64,000 nucleotides of DNA from Oscillospiraceae bacterium. Lineage in GTDB: Bacteria; Bacillota; Clostridia; Oscillospirales; Ruminococcaceae. A program made the position numbers and the translations under genes. Positions 54,574 to 62,471 of the stretch are shown here, piece after piece; positions within the stretch are counted from its first letter, which is position 1, and each line of letters opens with the position of its first letter. The DNA lies in NCBI GenBank assembly GCA_009784625.1, contig WRBI01000006.1, positions 1 through 64,000 of the forward strand. Reading direction: 5' to 3'. The notes beneath the pieces were generated by a model. The model searched no databases. It saw only the letters and a list, made by a program, of their open reading frames with translations, and was not told the origin of the DNA.

Positions 54574-55881
54574 TTGGGCGTTGTGATTACCGGGGTTGAG
54601 GGCGGCTCAATCGCGCATAAGCTGGGGATTCTTCCCGGCTGGGTGCTTGAGCAGATCGGCGGCCGGATGATCGAGGATGTGCTTGACTACCGGTTTTACA
54701 TGGCCGCGCAAAATCTGACCCTTACCCTGCGCCCGCCCGGCGAGAGGGCGCGGTCGTTCACTCTGACCAAAGATGAGTACCAGGACTTGGGGCTTTCCTT
54801 TCCCACTTATCTGATGGACGAGCAAAAGCGCTGCAAAAACCGGTGTGTCTTTTGCTTTGTCGATCAGATGCCGGCGGGGATGCGGGAAAGCCTTTACTTC
54901 AAAGACGACGATGCGCGGATGTCCTTTCTGTTCGGGAACTACATCACGCTGACCAACCTCAGAGAACGGGACATTGAGCGGATCATCGCCATGCGGCTGA
55001 GCCCGATCAACATATCGGTTCATACAACCAACCCTGATTTGCGGGTCAAAATGATGGGGCACCCGAAATCCGGCCAAGTACTGGGCTGGCTGAAGCGGCT
55101 GGCCGGCGTCGGAACCCGGCTGAACACACAGCTGGTCGTCTGCCCGGGGTTCAACGATGGCGATGAGCTTGCGCGCAGCCTGCGGGATTTGACCGCGCTT
55201 GCGCCCACTGTGCAGAGCATCGCGATTGTGCCGGTCGGGCTGACCGCGCACCGGACGGGACTGACTGAGCTTCGGCCATTCAGCGAAACTGAAGCGGCTG
55301 CCACTCTTGATACGATAGACACTTTCGGGGAAGCGATGCAACGCCAACATGGCCAGCGAATCTGTTACGCGTCCGATGAGTTTTATCTGTTGACCGGGCG
55401 CACAATGCCGGACGCCAGCTATTATGGGGCATTCGATCAGCTCGAAAACGGGGTGGGGATGTCCGCCTTGCTGGCCGACGAGTTCATACAGGCGCTCGAA
55501 GACGCGCCTTACATCGAAACCCCGCGCAAGGTGAGCATTGCCACCGGCGCTGCCGCCGCCCCGCTGATCCAAAACCTGATTGGCCGCGCACGTGATTGTC
55601 TGCCCAATCTAAAAGCAGACGTTTACCCAATCGTCAACCACTATTTCGGACAGACGATCACAGTGGCCGGGCTGGTCACCGGCACCGACCTGATCGCACA
55701 GCTGTCAGGCAAAGAGCTGGGTGATGCGCTGCTGATCCCCGACAGTATGCTCCGGCATGACGGGGACTTGTTTCTGGATGACCTCTCGCCCGAAGACGTG
55801 AGCAGTGCGCTCGGCCTGCCGGTTATCCCGGTAGAAGTCAACGGCCAGGCCTTGCTTGATACATTAATTGGAAATCAATGA
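54574..55881 (+). CDS. DUF512 radical-SAM protein with PDZ domain
   Basis: 435 residues, TTG start after AAGGAGG. The N-terminal PDZ-like domain (ITGVEGGSIAHKLGILPGWVLEQIGG) is followed by a cluster motif CKNRCVFC (C87, C91, C94) and a TIM-barrel core. DUF512 follows (SDEFYLLTGR... to GLVTGTDLIAQLSG). Family function is unknown; it is regularly encoded just upstream of der, as here. Confidence 0.9.
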   Translation: MGVVITGVEGGSIAHKLGILPGWVLEQIGGRMIEDVLDYRFYMAAQNLTLTLRPPGERARSFTLTKDEYQDLGLSFPTYLMDEQKRCKNRCVFCFVDQMPAGMRESLYFKDDDARMSFLFGNYITLTNLRERDIERIIAMRLSPINISVHTTNPDLRVKMMGHPKSGQVLGWLKRLAGVGTRLNTQLVVCPGFNDGDELARSLRDLTALAPTVQSIAIVPVGLTAHRTGLTELRPFSETEAAATLDTIDTFGEAMQRQHGQRICYASDEFYLLTGRTMPDASYYGAFDQLENGVGMSALLADEFIQALEDAPYIETPRKVSIATGAAAAPLIQNLIGRARDCLPNLKADVYPIVNHYFGQTITVAGLVTGTDLIAQLSGKELGDALLIPDSMLRHDGDLFLDDLSPEDVSSALGLPVIPVEVNGQALLDTLIGNQ

Positions 55882-55896
55882 CTTGGAGGATATAAC

Positions 55897-57219
55897 GTGT
55901 CCAAACCGATTGTCGCCGTTGTTGGGCGGCCAAATGTAGGAAAAAGCACCCTCTTCAACAAACTGATCGGCCTGCGGCTGGCCATTGTTGAGGACACCCC
56001 CGGCGTTACCCGCGACCGCATCTACCACGAGTGCGAGTGGCGGGCCAAGCAGTTTATGCTGGTGGATACCGGCGGGATTGAACCCCACGACGACACCCCC
56101 ATTCTGGCCATGATGCGCCGTCAGGCACAGGTCGCCATCGAGCGGGCGGACGCGATTATTTTTGTCACCGACATTCGCGCGGGGCTAACCGCCACCGACG
56201 CGGATGTTGCCGTTATGCTGCAAAAAAGCGGGAAACCGATCATCCTGTGCGTCAACAAATGCGACCGGATCGGCGAGCCGCCGGTCGAAATCTATGACTT
56301 TTACAACTTAGGGCTGGGTGAGCCGTATCCCGTTTCGTCTGTTCACGGAAACGGCACCGGTGACCTGTTGGATGCGCTGTTTGAGCACTTGAACTTTGAA
56401 GAGGGCGACGAGTACGGCGAAGAGTACATCAAAGTCGCGGTGGTCGGAAAACCGAATGTGGGAAAATCGTCACTGGTCAACCGGATTGCCGGCGAAGAGC
56501 GGATGATCGTCTCCGATATGCCGGGCACAACCCGGGACGCGACCGACACCACCATCGAAAACGAGAAGGGCAAGTTTGTCTTTATCGACACGGCCGGAAT
56601 CCGCCGAAAATCGCGGGTAGAGGAAGCGATCGAGCGGTACAGCGTATTGCGCTCACACATGGCGGTTGACCGGGCGGATGTCTGCGTGATTATGATCGAC
56701 GCCACTGAGGGTTTTACCGAACAGGACTCAAAGATCGCCGGCTACGCCCACGAACAGGGCAAGGGCTGTATCGTCGCCGTCAACAAGTGGGACGCGGTCG
56801 AAAAAGACGACAAGACCATGATCGAAATGCGCAAGCGCCTTGAGCATGACTTTTCATTCATGAGTTATGTACCGTTTGTGTTTATCTCGGCTATGACCGG
56901 CCAGCGGGTGGAAAATTTGTTCGAGCTGATCAGCTATGTTTCTCAACAGAACACCATGCGCATCTCGACCGGCACACTCAACGATCTGCTTGGTCAGGCG
57001 ACCGCGCGGGTGCAGCCGCCCACCGACAGGGGCAAGCGGCTGAAAATCTTTTACATGACCCAGCCGTCCACCAAGCCGCCCACCTTTGTCTGCTTTGTCA
57101 ACAAAGCCAAACTCTTTCACTTCTCTTATCAGCGCTACATCGAGAACCAGATCCGCGAATCTTTTGGGCTGGAGGGTACGCCGATCCGGATGATTGTCCG
57201 GGAGCGGGAGGATAAATAG
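55897..57219 (+). CDS. der: ribosome biogenesis GTPase Der (EngA)
   Basis: Double-GTPase needed for 50S maturation. 440 residues. First G domain GRPNVGKST (10-18), DTGGIE and NKCD; second GKPNVGKSS (~184), DTAGIRRKSR and NKWD. C-terminal KH-like domain with GKRLKIFYMTQPSTKPPTFVCFVN. 15 nt after the DUF512 gene. Confidence 0.97.
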   Translation: MSKPIVAVVGRPNVGKSTLFNKLIGLRLAIVEDTPGVTRDRIYHECEWRAKQFMLVDTGGIEPHDDTPILAMMRRQAQVAIERADAIIFVTDIRAGLTATDADVAVMLQKSGKPIILCVNKCDRIGEPPVEIYDFYNLGLGEPYPVSSVHGNGTGDLLDALFEHLNFEEGDEYGEEYIKVAVVGKPNVGKSSLVNRIAGEERMIVSDMPGTTRDATDTTIENEKGKFVFIDTAGIRRKSRVEEAIERYSVLRSHMAVDRADVCVIMIDATEGFTEQDSKIAGYAHEQGKGCIVAVNKWDAVEKDDKTMIEMRKRLEHDFSFMSYVPFVFISAMTGQRVENLFELISYVSQQNTMRISTGTLNDLLGQATARVQPPTDRGKRLKIFYMTQPSTKPPTFVCFVNKAKLFHFSYQRYIENQIRESFGLEGTPIRMIVREREDK

Positions 57220-57222
57220 CGC

Positions 57223-57558
57223 ATGACAAAGCGCATATCTAAGTTTTTTGTCATTGCTTTGATATTTGCAATTGTAATATCCGCTTTTGCACCCCAATAC
57301 TCGAACAGGCTGAAAGATGACGAGATTGTTCGCCAATATCTCATTACAAATATCGAGGGTGGTTATTCTATATGGCTTGTTGGTTCTTCTCGACAAAACA
57401 ATTCTACCAGACAATATATCTTTCAGGTTGGCGCAGAAGGTACCCTTGAGATTATTGTTCAAGCCGGCGAAATTGACTCTTCGCGATGGCTTCGCAGGAT
57501 CCCGCATATGTGGCACGGTTCCGACATTCGCTTTAATCGAAATGAAAGATGGCGGTAA
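57223..57558 (+). CDS. AT-rich small secreted protein, unrecognised
   Basis: 111 residues starting 3 nt after the der stop. A basic N-terminus and hydrophobic helix (~7-24) look like a signal peptide or anchor, then a small soluble domain with strands. Base composition is clearly lower in GC than der or plsY. At the 3' end another frame (ending MKDGGKNPIAAIGVPEAMPAE-stop at 57607) regains high GC, so an older gene end may underlie this one. No family recognised; it might be an insertion between conserved genes. Confidence 0.45.
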   Translation: MTKRISKFFVIALIFAIVISAFAPQYSNRLKDDEIVRQYLITNIEGGYSIWLVGSSRQNNSTRQYIFQVGAEGTLEIIVQAGEIDSSRWLRRIPHMWHGSDIRFNRNERWR

Positions 57559-57623
57559 AAACCCTATCGCGGCCATCGGCGTGCCGGAAGCCATGCCGGC
57601 GGAATAACAGGAGGGCGGGCAAG

Positions 57624-58196
57624 GTGAAGAAAATACGAACTGTGCGCAAACTTCTGGTCGCGGCAGTTGTCCTCCTGCTGGTCTTTTACTTTGTGATCGC
57701 GCCTTATCTGCCCCGGCCGGTACTGCGCGGGTCATTCACGGTGAGCGATGACTTGGAACGGGTATTGCAAGAGGACGGCTCCAGTTTGTCCGGCAGCGGG
57801 GATTACGACAACTTTATAGATGTCGTGGTTTTTTACCACACAATCAGTGACTTTCAAAATTTACCTGACCGAGTGCGCTACGACCGACTGAATTTGACAG
57901 ACCGCTTTGACCAGCGCGCGCTGGTTGACCTGCTCAGCCAGACCACCTCCCGCCGTTTGGTCACGCGGCGGTCTGAGGCCATTTGGCATATGCTCGACAC
58001 ACCTTCGATTTGGATGATCTCGACCGCTTTGTCCGACCAAACAGTCACCGTCATCCTCGACCGCGAAACGGCTTGTGGCTACTGGTATCACACACCACAT
58101 GACCTATTCGACAATCCGGCGATCTACCAAATCAGGGACCCAATCGCGGTCATTGACGCGCTTGAGGCTATGCTGGCAGGCAGCGAAGATACTTAG
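57624..58196 (+). CDS. single-pass membrane protein, unrecognised
   Basis: 190 residues from GTG 57624 (MKKIRTVRKLLVAAVVLLLV), 9 nt after GGAGG. One N-terminal helix (~8-28), then an extracytoplasmic domain of about 155 residues with no known motif (YHTISDFQNLPDRVRYDRL; HTPHDLFDNPAIYQIRDP). No lipobox. Lies between der and plsY in an apparent operon. Confidence 0.6.
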   Translation: MKKIRTVRKLLVAAVVLLLVFYFVIAPYLPRPVLRGSFTVSDDLERVLQEDGSSLSGSGDYDNFIDVVVFYHTISDFQNLPDRVRYDRLNLTDRFDQRALVDLLSQTTSRRLVTRRSEAIWHMLDTPSIWMISTALSDQTVTVILDRETACGYWYHTPHDLFDNPAIYQIRDPIAVIDALEAMLAGSEDT

Positions 58197-58203
58197 GAGG
58201 TTT

Positions 58204-58302
58204 ATGGCTATGGCAATATTTCCGATCGGTGCAATTCTGGGACTGGGTGTGATCGTCGGCCTTGTCGCTTTGGGCGTCTATCTTTTCGTCAACCGGAAAT
58301 AG
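58204..58302 (+). CDS. 32-residue single-helix membrane peptide
   Basis: MAMAIFPIGAIL..., almost wholly hydrophobic, ending in VNRK. AGGAGG precedes it; spacing favours the second ATG (58210), giving 30 residues. One transmembrane helix with a positive C-terminal end. 7 nt downstream of the previous membrane gene and about 20 nt before plsY, with plsY retaining its own start. Such microproteins often tune membrane enzymes, but no role is known here. Confidence 0.55.
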   Translation: MAMAIFPIGAILGLGVIVGLVALGVYLFVNRK

Positions 58303-58323
58303 CAGACATAAAGGGGAATCACA

Positions 58324-58992
58324 ATGGAACCGATCACCGTTACCATTCTCGCGCTGGCAGGCGCGCTCTTACTGGGATACCTGATGGGCAGCGTAAACGC
58401 GGCCATCATTGTCTCCCGGCTGCTCAAAGGGGACGATATCCGCCGCCACGGCAGCGGCAACGCCGGAATGACCAACATGCTGCGCACATACGGCAAAGGC
58501 CCGGCCGCGCTGACTGCCGCAGTCGATTTTCTCAAGGCGACGGTGGCAATTATTTTGGCTCGCTGGCTGGTTGACGTCTTTGACCTTGCCATGTTGATTG
58601 ATGTTGGCTATCTCGCTGGACTGGGCGCGCTTACCGGCCACCTCTTTCCCCTTTACTTTCACTTTAAGGGCGGAAAAGGCGTGATCACGGCGCTGGGCGT
58701 TCTGCTCTGCGTCAACCCGCTTGTCTTTGCGATTGTGGCCGCGGTCTTTATCCCGCTTATCTTCATCACCCGGATCGTTTCCCTCTGTTCGGTGATCGGG
58801 GCGGCCAGCCTCCCTTTTGTGACTTGGGCGGTACGCACCTATCAGGGGCAGCCGCCGCTTTGGGACGCGCTGTTCGCGGCGGCGATCGGCGCGATTATCA
58901 TCGTCATGCACCGCGAGAACATAAAGCGGCTGCGAAGCGGCACCGAGCACCGTTTTGGCAGCCAGAAGAAAAAGGAGGGCGGTGACGCGTGA
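58324..58992 (+). CDS. plsY: glycerol-3-phosphate acyltransferase PlsY
   Basis: Transfers acyl from acyl-phosphate to glycerol-3-phosphate, the first step of phospholipid synthesis. 222 residues, about five helices. Motif 1 is GHLFPLYFHFKGGKG near 107-121; MGSVNAAIIVSRLLKGDDIRRHGSGNAGMTN carries the other conserved loop, and a later HRENIKRL block closes the active site. Overlaps gpsA by 4 nt: the two act on the same metabolite. Confidence 0.96.
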   Translation: MEPITVTILALAGALLLGYLMGSVNAAIIVSRLLKGDDIRRHGSGNAGMTNMLRTYGKGPAALTAAVDFLKATVAIILARWLVDVFDLAMLIDVGYLAGLGALTGHLFPLYFHFKGGKGVITALGVLLCVNPLVFAIVAAVFIPLIFITRIVSLCSVIGAASLPFVTWAVRTYQGQPPLWDALFAAAIGAIIIVMHRENIKRLRSGTEHRFGSQKKKEGGDA

Positions 58993-59999
58993 AAATTTTC
59001 ATCATGGGCGCGGGCGGTTTTGGAACCGCACTGGCCATCATGGCCAACAAAATAGGGCATAGTGTAACCCTCTGGTCTCCCTTTGAAGAGGAGATCGCAG
59101 AGCTTGGCAAACACCGCGAGCATTTAAAACTTTTACAGGGGATTCCCATCCCGGCTGAAGTCGGGTTGACCTGCTCGCTTGAACAAGTCCCCGGGCAGGA
59201 TATGGTCATTATCGCGACTCCGTCTTTTGCTGTCCGCGAGAGCGTGAAACTTCTGCGCGGCCTGTGTCCCACACAGACCGTGGTTGCCTGTGTGGCCAAG
59301 GGGCTGGAAGACGGCAGCTTTAAGACGCTTTCTACCGTGATTGGCGAAGAGCTGCCCGAAGTCAGGCGGGTAATGGTCTCCGGGCCTTCCCACGCCGAAG
59401 AAGTTGCACGGGGATGCCCAACCACCGTAGTCGCGGCCTCGTCCAGCCGGGAGGCGGCACAGTTTGTGCAGGAGGCGCTGAGCGGTGACGCGCTGCGCAT
59501 ATACGCAAGCGACGACGTGCTGGGGGTCGAGCTGGGCGGTGCGCTCAAGAACGTGATCGCGCTGGCCGCCGGAATTTTGGATGGCCTTGACGGCGCGGAC
59601 AACACAAAAGCAGCCCTGATGACCAGAGGCATTGCCGAAATCGCGCGTCTGGGCGTCGCGCTTGGGGCGAAGAGCGAGACATTCGCCGGCCTTTCCGGGA
59701 TTGGGGACTTGATTGTGACCTGCTCAAGTATACACAGCCGCAACCGCCGTTTTGGCATCCTGATTGGCAAGGGTGTGCCGCCCGAGCAGGCGCTTCGCGA
59801 AGTCGGGATGACGGTCGAGGGCTACGCCTGTGCCAAAACCGCTTTTGAACTATCCAAAAAACAGGGTGTGACCATGCCGATTACCGGTGAAGTTTACCGC
59901 GTTTTGTACGAGGGCAAAGACTTAAAACAAGCGCTCCGCGACTTGATGGCCCGGCCCAACCGCCACGAAAGCGAAGCGGTCTGGCTTCTTTCGCGATAA
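58989..59999 (+). CDS. gpsA: NAD(P)-dependent glycerol-3-phosphate dehydrogenase
   Basis: Reduces dihydroxyacetone phosphate to glycerol-3-phosphate for lipid synthesis. 336 residues, GTG start. Rossmann motif MGAGGFGTALA; SGPSHAEEVARG; catalytic Lys in GGALKNVIALAAGI; GLSGIGDLIVTCSSIHSRNRRFG. Its last codons abut a truncated regulator fragment on the other strand. Confidence 0.96.
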   Translation: MKIFIMGAGGFGTALAIMANKIGHSVTLWSPFEEEIAELGKHREHLKLLQGIPIPAEVGLTCSLEQVPGQDMVIIATPSFAVRESVKLLRGLCPTQTVVACVAKGLEDGSFKTLSTVIGEELPEVRRVMVSGPSHAEEVARGCPTTVVAASSSREAAQFVQEALSGDALRIYASDDVLGVELGGALKNVIALAAGILDGLDGADNTKAALMTRGIAEIARLGVALGAKSETFAGLSGIGDLIVTCSSIHSRNRRFGILIGKGVPPEQALREVGMTVEGYACAKTAFELSKKQGVTMPITGEVYRVLYEGKDLKQALRDLMARPNRHESEAVWLLSR

Positions 60000-60002
60000 A
60001 CA

Positions 60003-60089
60003 TCCCCGTCTCAATTTCTTACTCAATTCCATTTGAGACAGACCCAACCTGCGGCGCAGAGCCTTTATACGCGTGGCGACAATTTTCAA
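60003..60089 (-). pseudogene. truncated XRE-type HTH regulator
   Basis: From TTG 60089, behind AGAGGTGAG, the minus strand reads MKIVATRIKALRRRLGLSQMELSKKLRRG, the first half of an XRE helix-turn-helix domain. The reading then runs into antisense gpsA sequence and stops. Only about 29 family-like residues remain, so this is a 5' fragment cut at the gpsA end. Confidence 0.5.
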
Positions 60090-60173
60090 TACTACTCACC
60101 TCTACACATTACAGATCATTATCGGAGTGGTGTCAAATCAACAGTAAGCAGCTGGGTGATTTTTTGCGAATCA

Positions 60174-60422
60174 CTACTCGTACCGCTGTAAGTCAGCGAA
60201 GAAATCTTGTATAGGTGTGTTATATAACTCAGCCAGCGCAAGCAGTACGCTAACCCTGACGCTGTACTTCCCCAACTCCATTTGAGATATAATTTCTCTG
60301 ATTACATCCAATCCTTGTGTCTGTAGCTTCGCGGACACTTGTTCCTGTGACAGCCCTGCCCTTTCTCTGTGTTTTTTCATGTTAGAGCCAATAGATATAT
60401 CCTGTTTTAACTTGTGCGCCAT
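60174..60422 (-). CDS. XRE-family transcriptional regulator
   Basis: 82 residues from ATG 60422 (MAHKLKQDISIGSNMKKHRERAGLSQEQVS), after GAGGGGTGA. The frame extends to 60452, but that start lies in an operator. The helix-turn-helix covers about 12-65; DVIREIISQMELGKYSVR is the recognition side. Single-domain, typical of autoregulated repressors in mobile or stress modules. GC lower than the flanking genes. Confidence 0.8.
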   Translation of the reverse strand: MAHKLKQDISIGSNMKKHRERAGLSQEQVSAKLQTQGLDVIREIISQMELGKYSVRVSVLLALAELYNTPIQDFFADLQRYE

Positions 60423-60439
60423 AAAAATCGTCACCCCTC

Positions 60440-60503
60440 GGAATTTATACATTCCACTTGATTATACGCTCTCTTTGTGATATTATTGGAATGTATGCAT
60501 TCC
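60440..60503 (-). promoter_or_regulatory. promoter and twin operators of the XRE gene
   Basis: Two near-identical inverted repeats: GGAATTTATACATTCC (60440-60455) and GGAATGTATGCATTCC (60488-60503), 48 bp apart centre to centre. Between them, on the minus strand, lies a perfect TATAAT (60463-60468 region). The upstream repeat covers the -35 area and the downstream one the start site, the layout of an autorepressor. Confidence 0.65.
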
Positions 60504-60535
60504 AAAACGTAAGTGTGAATAGATGAGGCGCGACC

Positions 60536-60706
60536 ACGAAAAAGTTTACAATAGAGCTTGATGAGATGGTTTGCAAGTGGCTGGAACATATCTCAGAAGT
60601 GACAGGTGAATCGGTTGAAACCCTAATCGCCAATGGGATTTATCACCACATTTCGGGTTTAGAAGGCGACGCTTACAAGGCGTTCAGTATGCAGGAACCG
60701 ACATAG
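60536..60706 (+). CDS. tiny ribbon-helix-helix-like ORF, non-AUG start
   Basis: 56 residues, (ACG)KKFTIELDEMVCKWLEHISEV, then GESVETLIANGIYHHIS and GDAYKAFSMQEPT. A short strand followed by two helices resembles CopG/Arc proteins. No ATG/GTG/TTG precedes the strand in frame; ACG (60536-60538) lies 7 nt after GAGG. Either a rare start, or an ATG that decayed. Divergent from the XRE gene across its operators. Confidence 0.4.
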   Translation, partial: TKKFTIELDEMVCKWLEHISEVTGESVETLIANGIYHHISGLEGDAYKAFSMQEPT

Positions 60707-61030
60707 ACGAACTGATTTATAACTGACACAGCGAGGGCAGGAATCCATTGGGGTTGATTCACTGTCAACACATTCTTCCCATTTAACAAGGTGGCAAAGA
60801 CAATTACGGAAACCTGACCATTGTCCATACAGGTGATTCCCCAATTCATACCGCCCCTAAATCCGCCATATAAAAATGCACAAAAATAAAGCGATATTTT
60901 ATACATAAACATTGCCGCTCAATCGAGCAGTGCGGATTTTCCTGTTATTAATCAGACAATCTTGAACATTACTGTTCGCGTAAACATCGACTTGTTGGCA
61001 AGGTAGAATATAAAGCAAAGAAATTAGCTA
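60707..61030. other. AT-rich intergenic patch
   Basis: About 320 nt with no supported gene. Short open frames on both strands lack good ribosome-binding sites and family resemblance. Likely degraded accessory DNA. Confidence 0.4.
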
Positions 61031-61090
61031 TTGACTTTTGTTTATATATCATGCAATATTGCTTTATGGTATATTGTATACAGTATACCA
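61031..61090 (+). promoter_or_regulatory. grd promoter region with palindromic operator
   Basis: TTGACT (61031-61036) with a weak -10 CAATAT after 17 nt. A 24-bp near-perfect inverted repeat spans 61067-61090 (TGGTATA...TATACCA, 22 of 24 bases symmetric, centre TGTATACA). The TGTATACA core resembles GntR/FadR-type operators and sits at or just after the likely start site. Confidence 0.55.
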
Positions 61091-61131
61091 AATCGTAGCT
61101 ATTAAAAAGCAAGTAAAAAGGAGTGGTGTGC

Positions 61132-62457
61132 ATGAAACTGACTCTTGCGAACTTTCACGTAAAGGATATCATCTTCGGCGACAAAACACAGCTGAAAGAC
61201 GGCGTCCTCACAGTGAACGAAAAAGAAGCGTTGGCGGTTGTGCTTGAGGACAGCCATATAACGCAGGCAGAGCTGCACGTCGTCAGGCCGGGCGATGAGG
61301 TGCGTATGGTTCCGGTCAAAGAAGCAATCGAACCCCGTTACCGCGCAGGCGGCGGCCCTGTTTTTCCCGGCGTTACCGGCGAAATGCTCCAGGCAGGCAA
61401 CGGCGTCACACATGCCCTGAAGGATATGAGCGTACTGGTGGTAGGCAAGCACGCCGGCGGCTTTCAGGACGGGTTGATTGACATGTCGGGTGAAGGCGCG
61501 AAATACACCTATTATTCTCAGCTGAAACATTTGGTGTTGGTGGCCGACACAGACGAAGACTTCGAGCGGCGCGAACAGCAGAAAAAGAACCGCGCATTGC
61601 GCTGGGCGGGGATGCGCTTGGCCGAATATCTGGGCAGCTGCACAAAGGATTTAACCCCCGACGATACCGACGTCTACCAGCTGGACCCCATTACCAAGCG
61701 CTCCGCGGCAGTCAATGGCCTGCCCAGTGTGGTTCTGGTATTGCAGCCGCAGTCCCAGATGGAGGAATTGGGCTACAACGACCTCAACTATGGCTGGGAT
61801 ACCAACCGTATGCTGCCCACACTCATGCACCCCAATGAAGTGCTGGACGGCGCGATGATCTCCGGCTCATTTATGCCCTGCTCGTCCAAATGGTCTACAT
61901 ACGACTTTCAAAACTTCCCAATGATCCGCAGGCTGTATGCGGAACACGGCAAAACCCTCAACTTTTTGGGGGTAATCATGTCCAACCTCAATGTCGCGCT
62001 GGAACAAAAAGAGCGCGCCGCCCTGTTTGTGGCTCAGATCGCGAAAACACTGGGCGCCGACAGCGCCATCGTTGCCGAAGAGGGCTACGGAAACCCGGAC
62101 GCAGACTTTACCGCCTGTCTGGTGGCGCTTGAGGACGCGGGCGTCAAAACGGTCGGCCTGACCAACGAGTGTACCGGCCGGGACGGCGCGAGCCAGCCGC
62201 TGGTTTCGATGAACGAAAAGTCAGACGCAATCGTTTCTACCGGCAATGTTTCTACCCTGATAGAGCTGCCCCCCATGAAAACCGTGCTTGGCGAGCTTGC
62301 TTCCCTTGGCCGGGATGGGCTTTCCGGTGGCTGGGAGGGCGACGAAAAGCTGGGGCCGTCTGTCCGGCCGGATGGTTCAATCATCATGGAAAACAACGCA
62401 ATGTTCTGCGGCGACCAAGTGGTCGGCTGGTCAACCAAAACAATGGTGGAATTCTAA
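61132..62457 (+). CDS. grdI: betaine-type reductase component B proprotein (GrdI/GrdE family)
   Basis: 441 residues from ATG 61132, 8 nt after AAAAGGAG. A family proprotein that self-cleaves at a cysteine to form a pyruvoyl group that binds the amine substrate. C250 in GSFMPCSSKWSTYD lies where the cleavage cysteine is expected (Cys242 in the best-studied GrdE); this assignment is positional. Other family blocks: EEGYGNPDADF, TNECTGRDGASQPLV, IELPPMKTVLGEL and the C-terminal NNAMFCGDQVVGWSTKTM. The glycine, sarcosine and betaine versions are close homologues. The adjacent BCCT transporter favours betaine. Confidence 0.88.
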   Translation: MKLTLANFHVKDIIFGDKTQLKDGVLTVNEKEALAVVLEDSHITQAELHVVRPGDEVRMVPVKEAIEPRYRAGGGPVFPGVTGEMLQAGNGVTHALKDMSVLVVGKHAGGFQDGLIDMSGEGAKYTYYSQLKHLVLVADTDEDFERREQQKKNRALRWAGMRLAEYLGSCTKDLTPDDTDVYQLDPITKRSAAVNGLPSVVLVLQPQSQMEELGYNDLNYGWDTNRMLPTLMHPNEVLDGAMISGSFMPCSSKWSTYDFQNFPMIRRLYAEHGKTLNFLGVIMSNLNVALEQKERAALFVAQIAKTLGADSAIVAEEGYGNPDADFTACLVALEDAGVKTVGLTNECTGRDGASQPLVSMNEKSDAIVSTGNVSTLIELPPMKTVLGELASLGRDGLSGGWEGDEKLGPSVRPDGSIIMENNAMFCGDQVVGWSTKTMVEF

Positions 62458-62471
62458 AGGAGGTGTTTATA

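Noticed and set aside
58904..59770. 288-codon minus-strand frame opposite gpsA
   Set aside because: Ser/Pro/Ala-rich translation with no motifs, complementary to an intact dehydrogenase gene.
60673..60849. Hydrophobic minus-strand frame starting MNWGITCMDNGQ
   Set aside because: No ribosome-binding site, collides tail-to-tail with the ribbon-helix-helix-like frame, and I recognise no family; kept as uncertain only.
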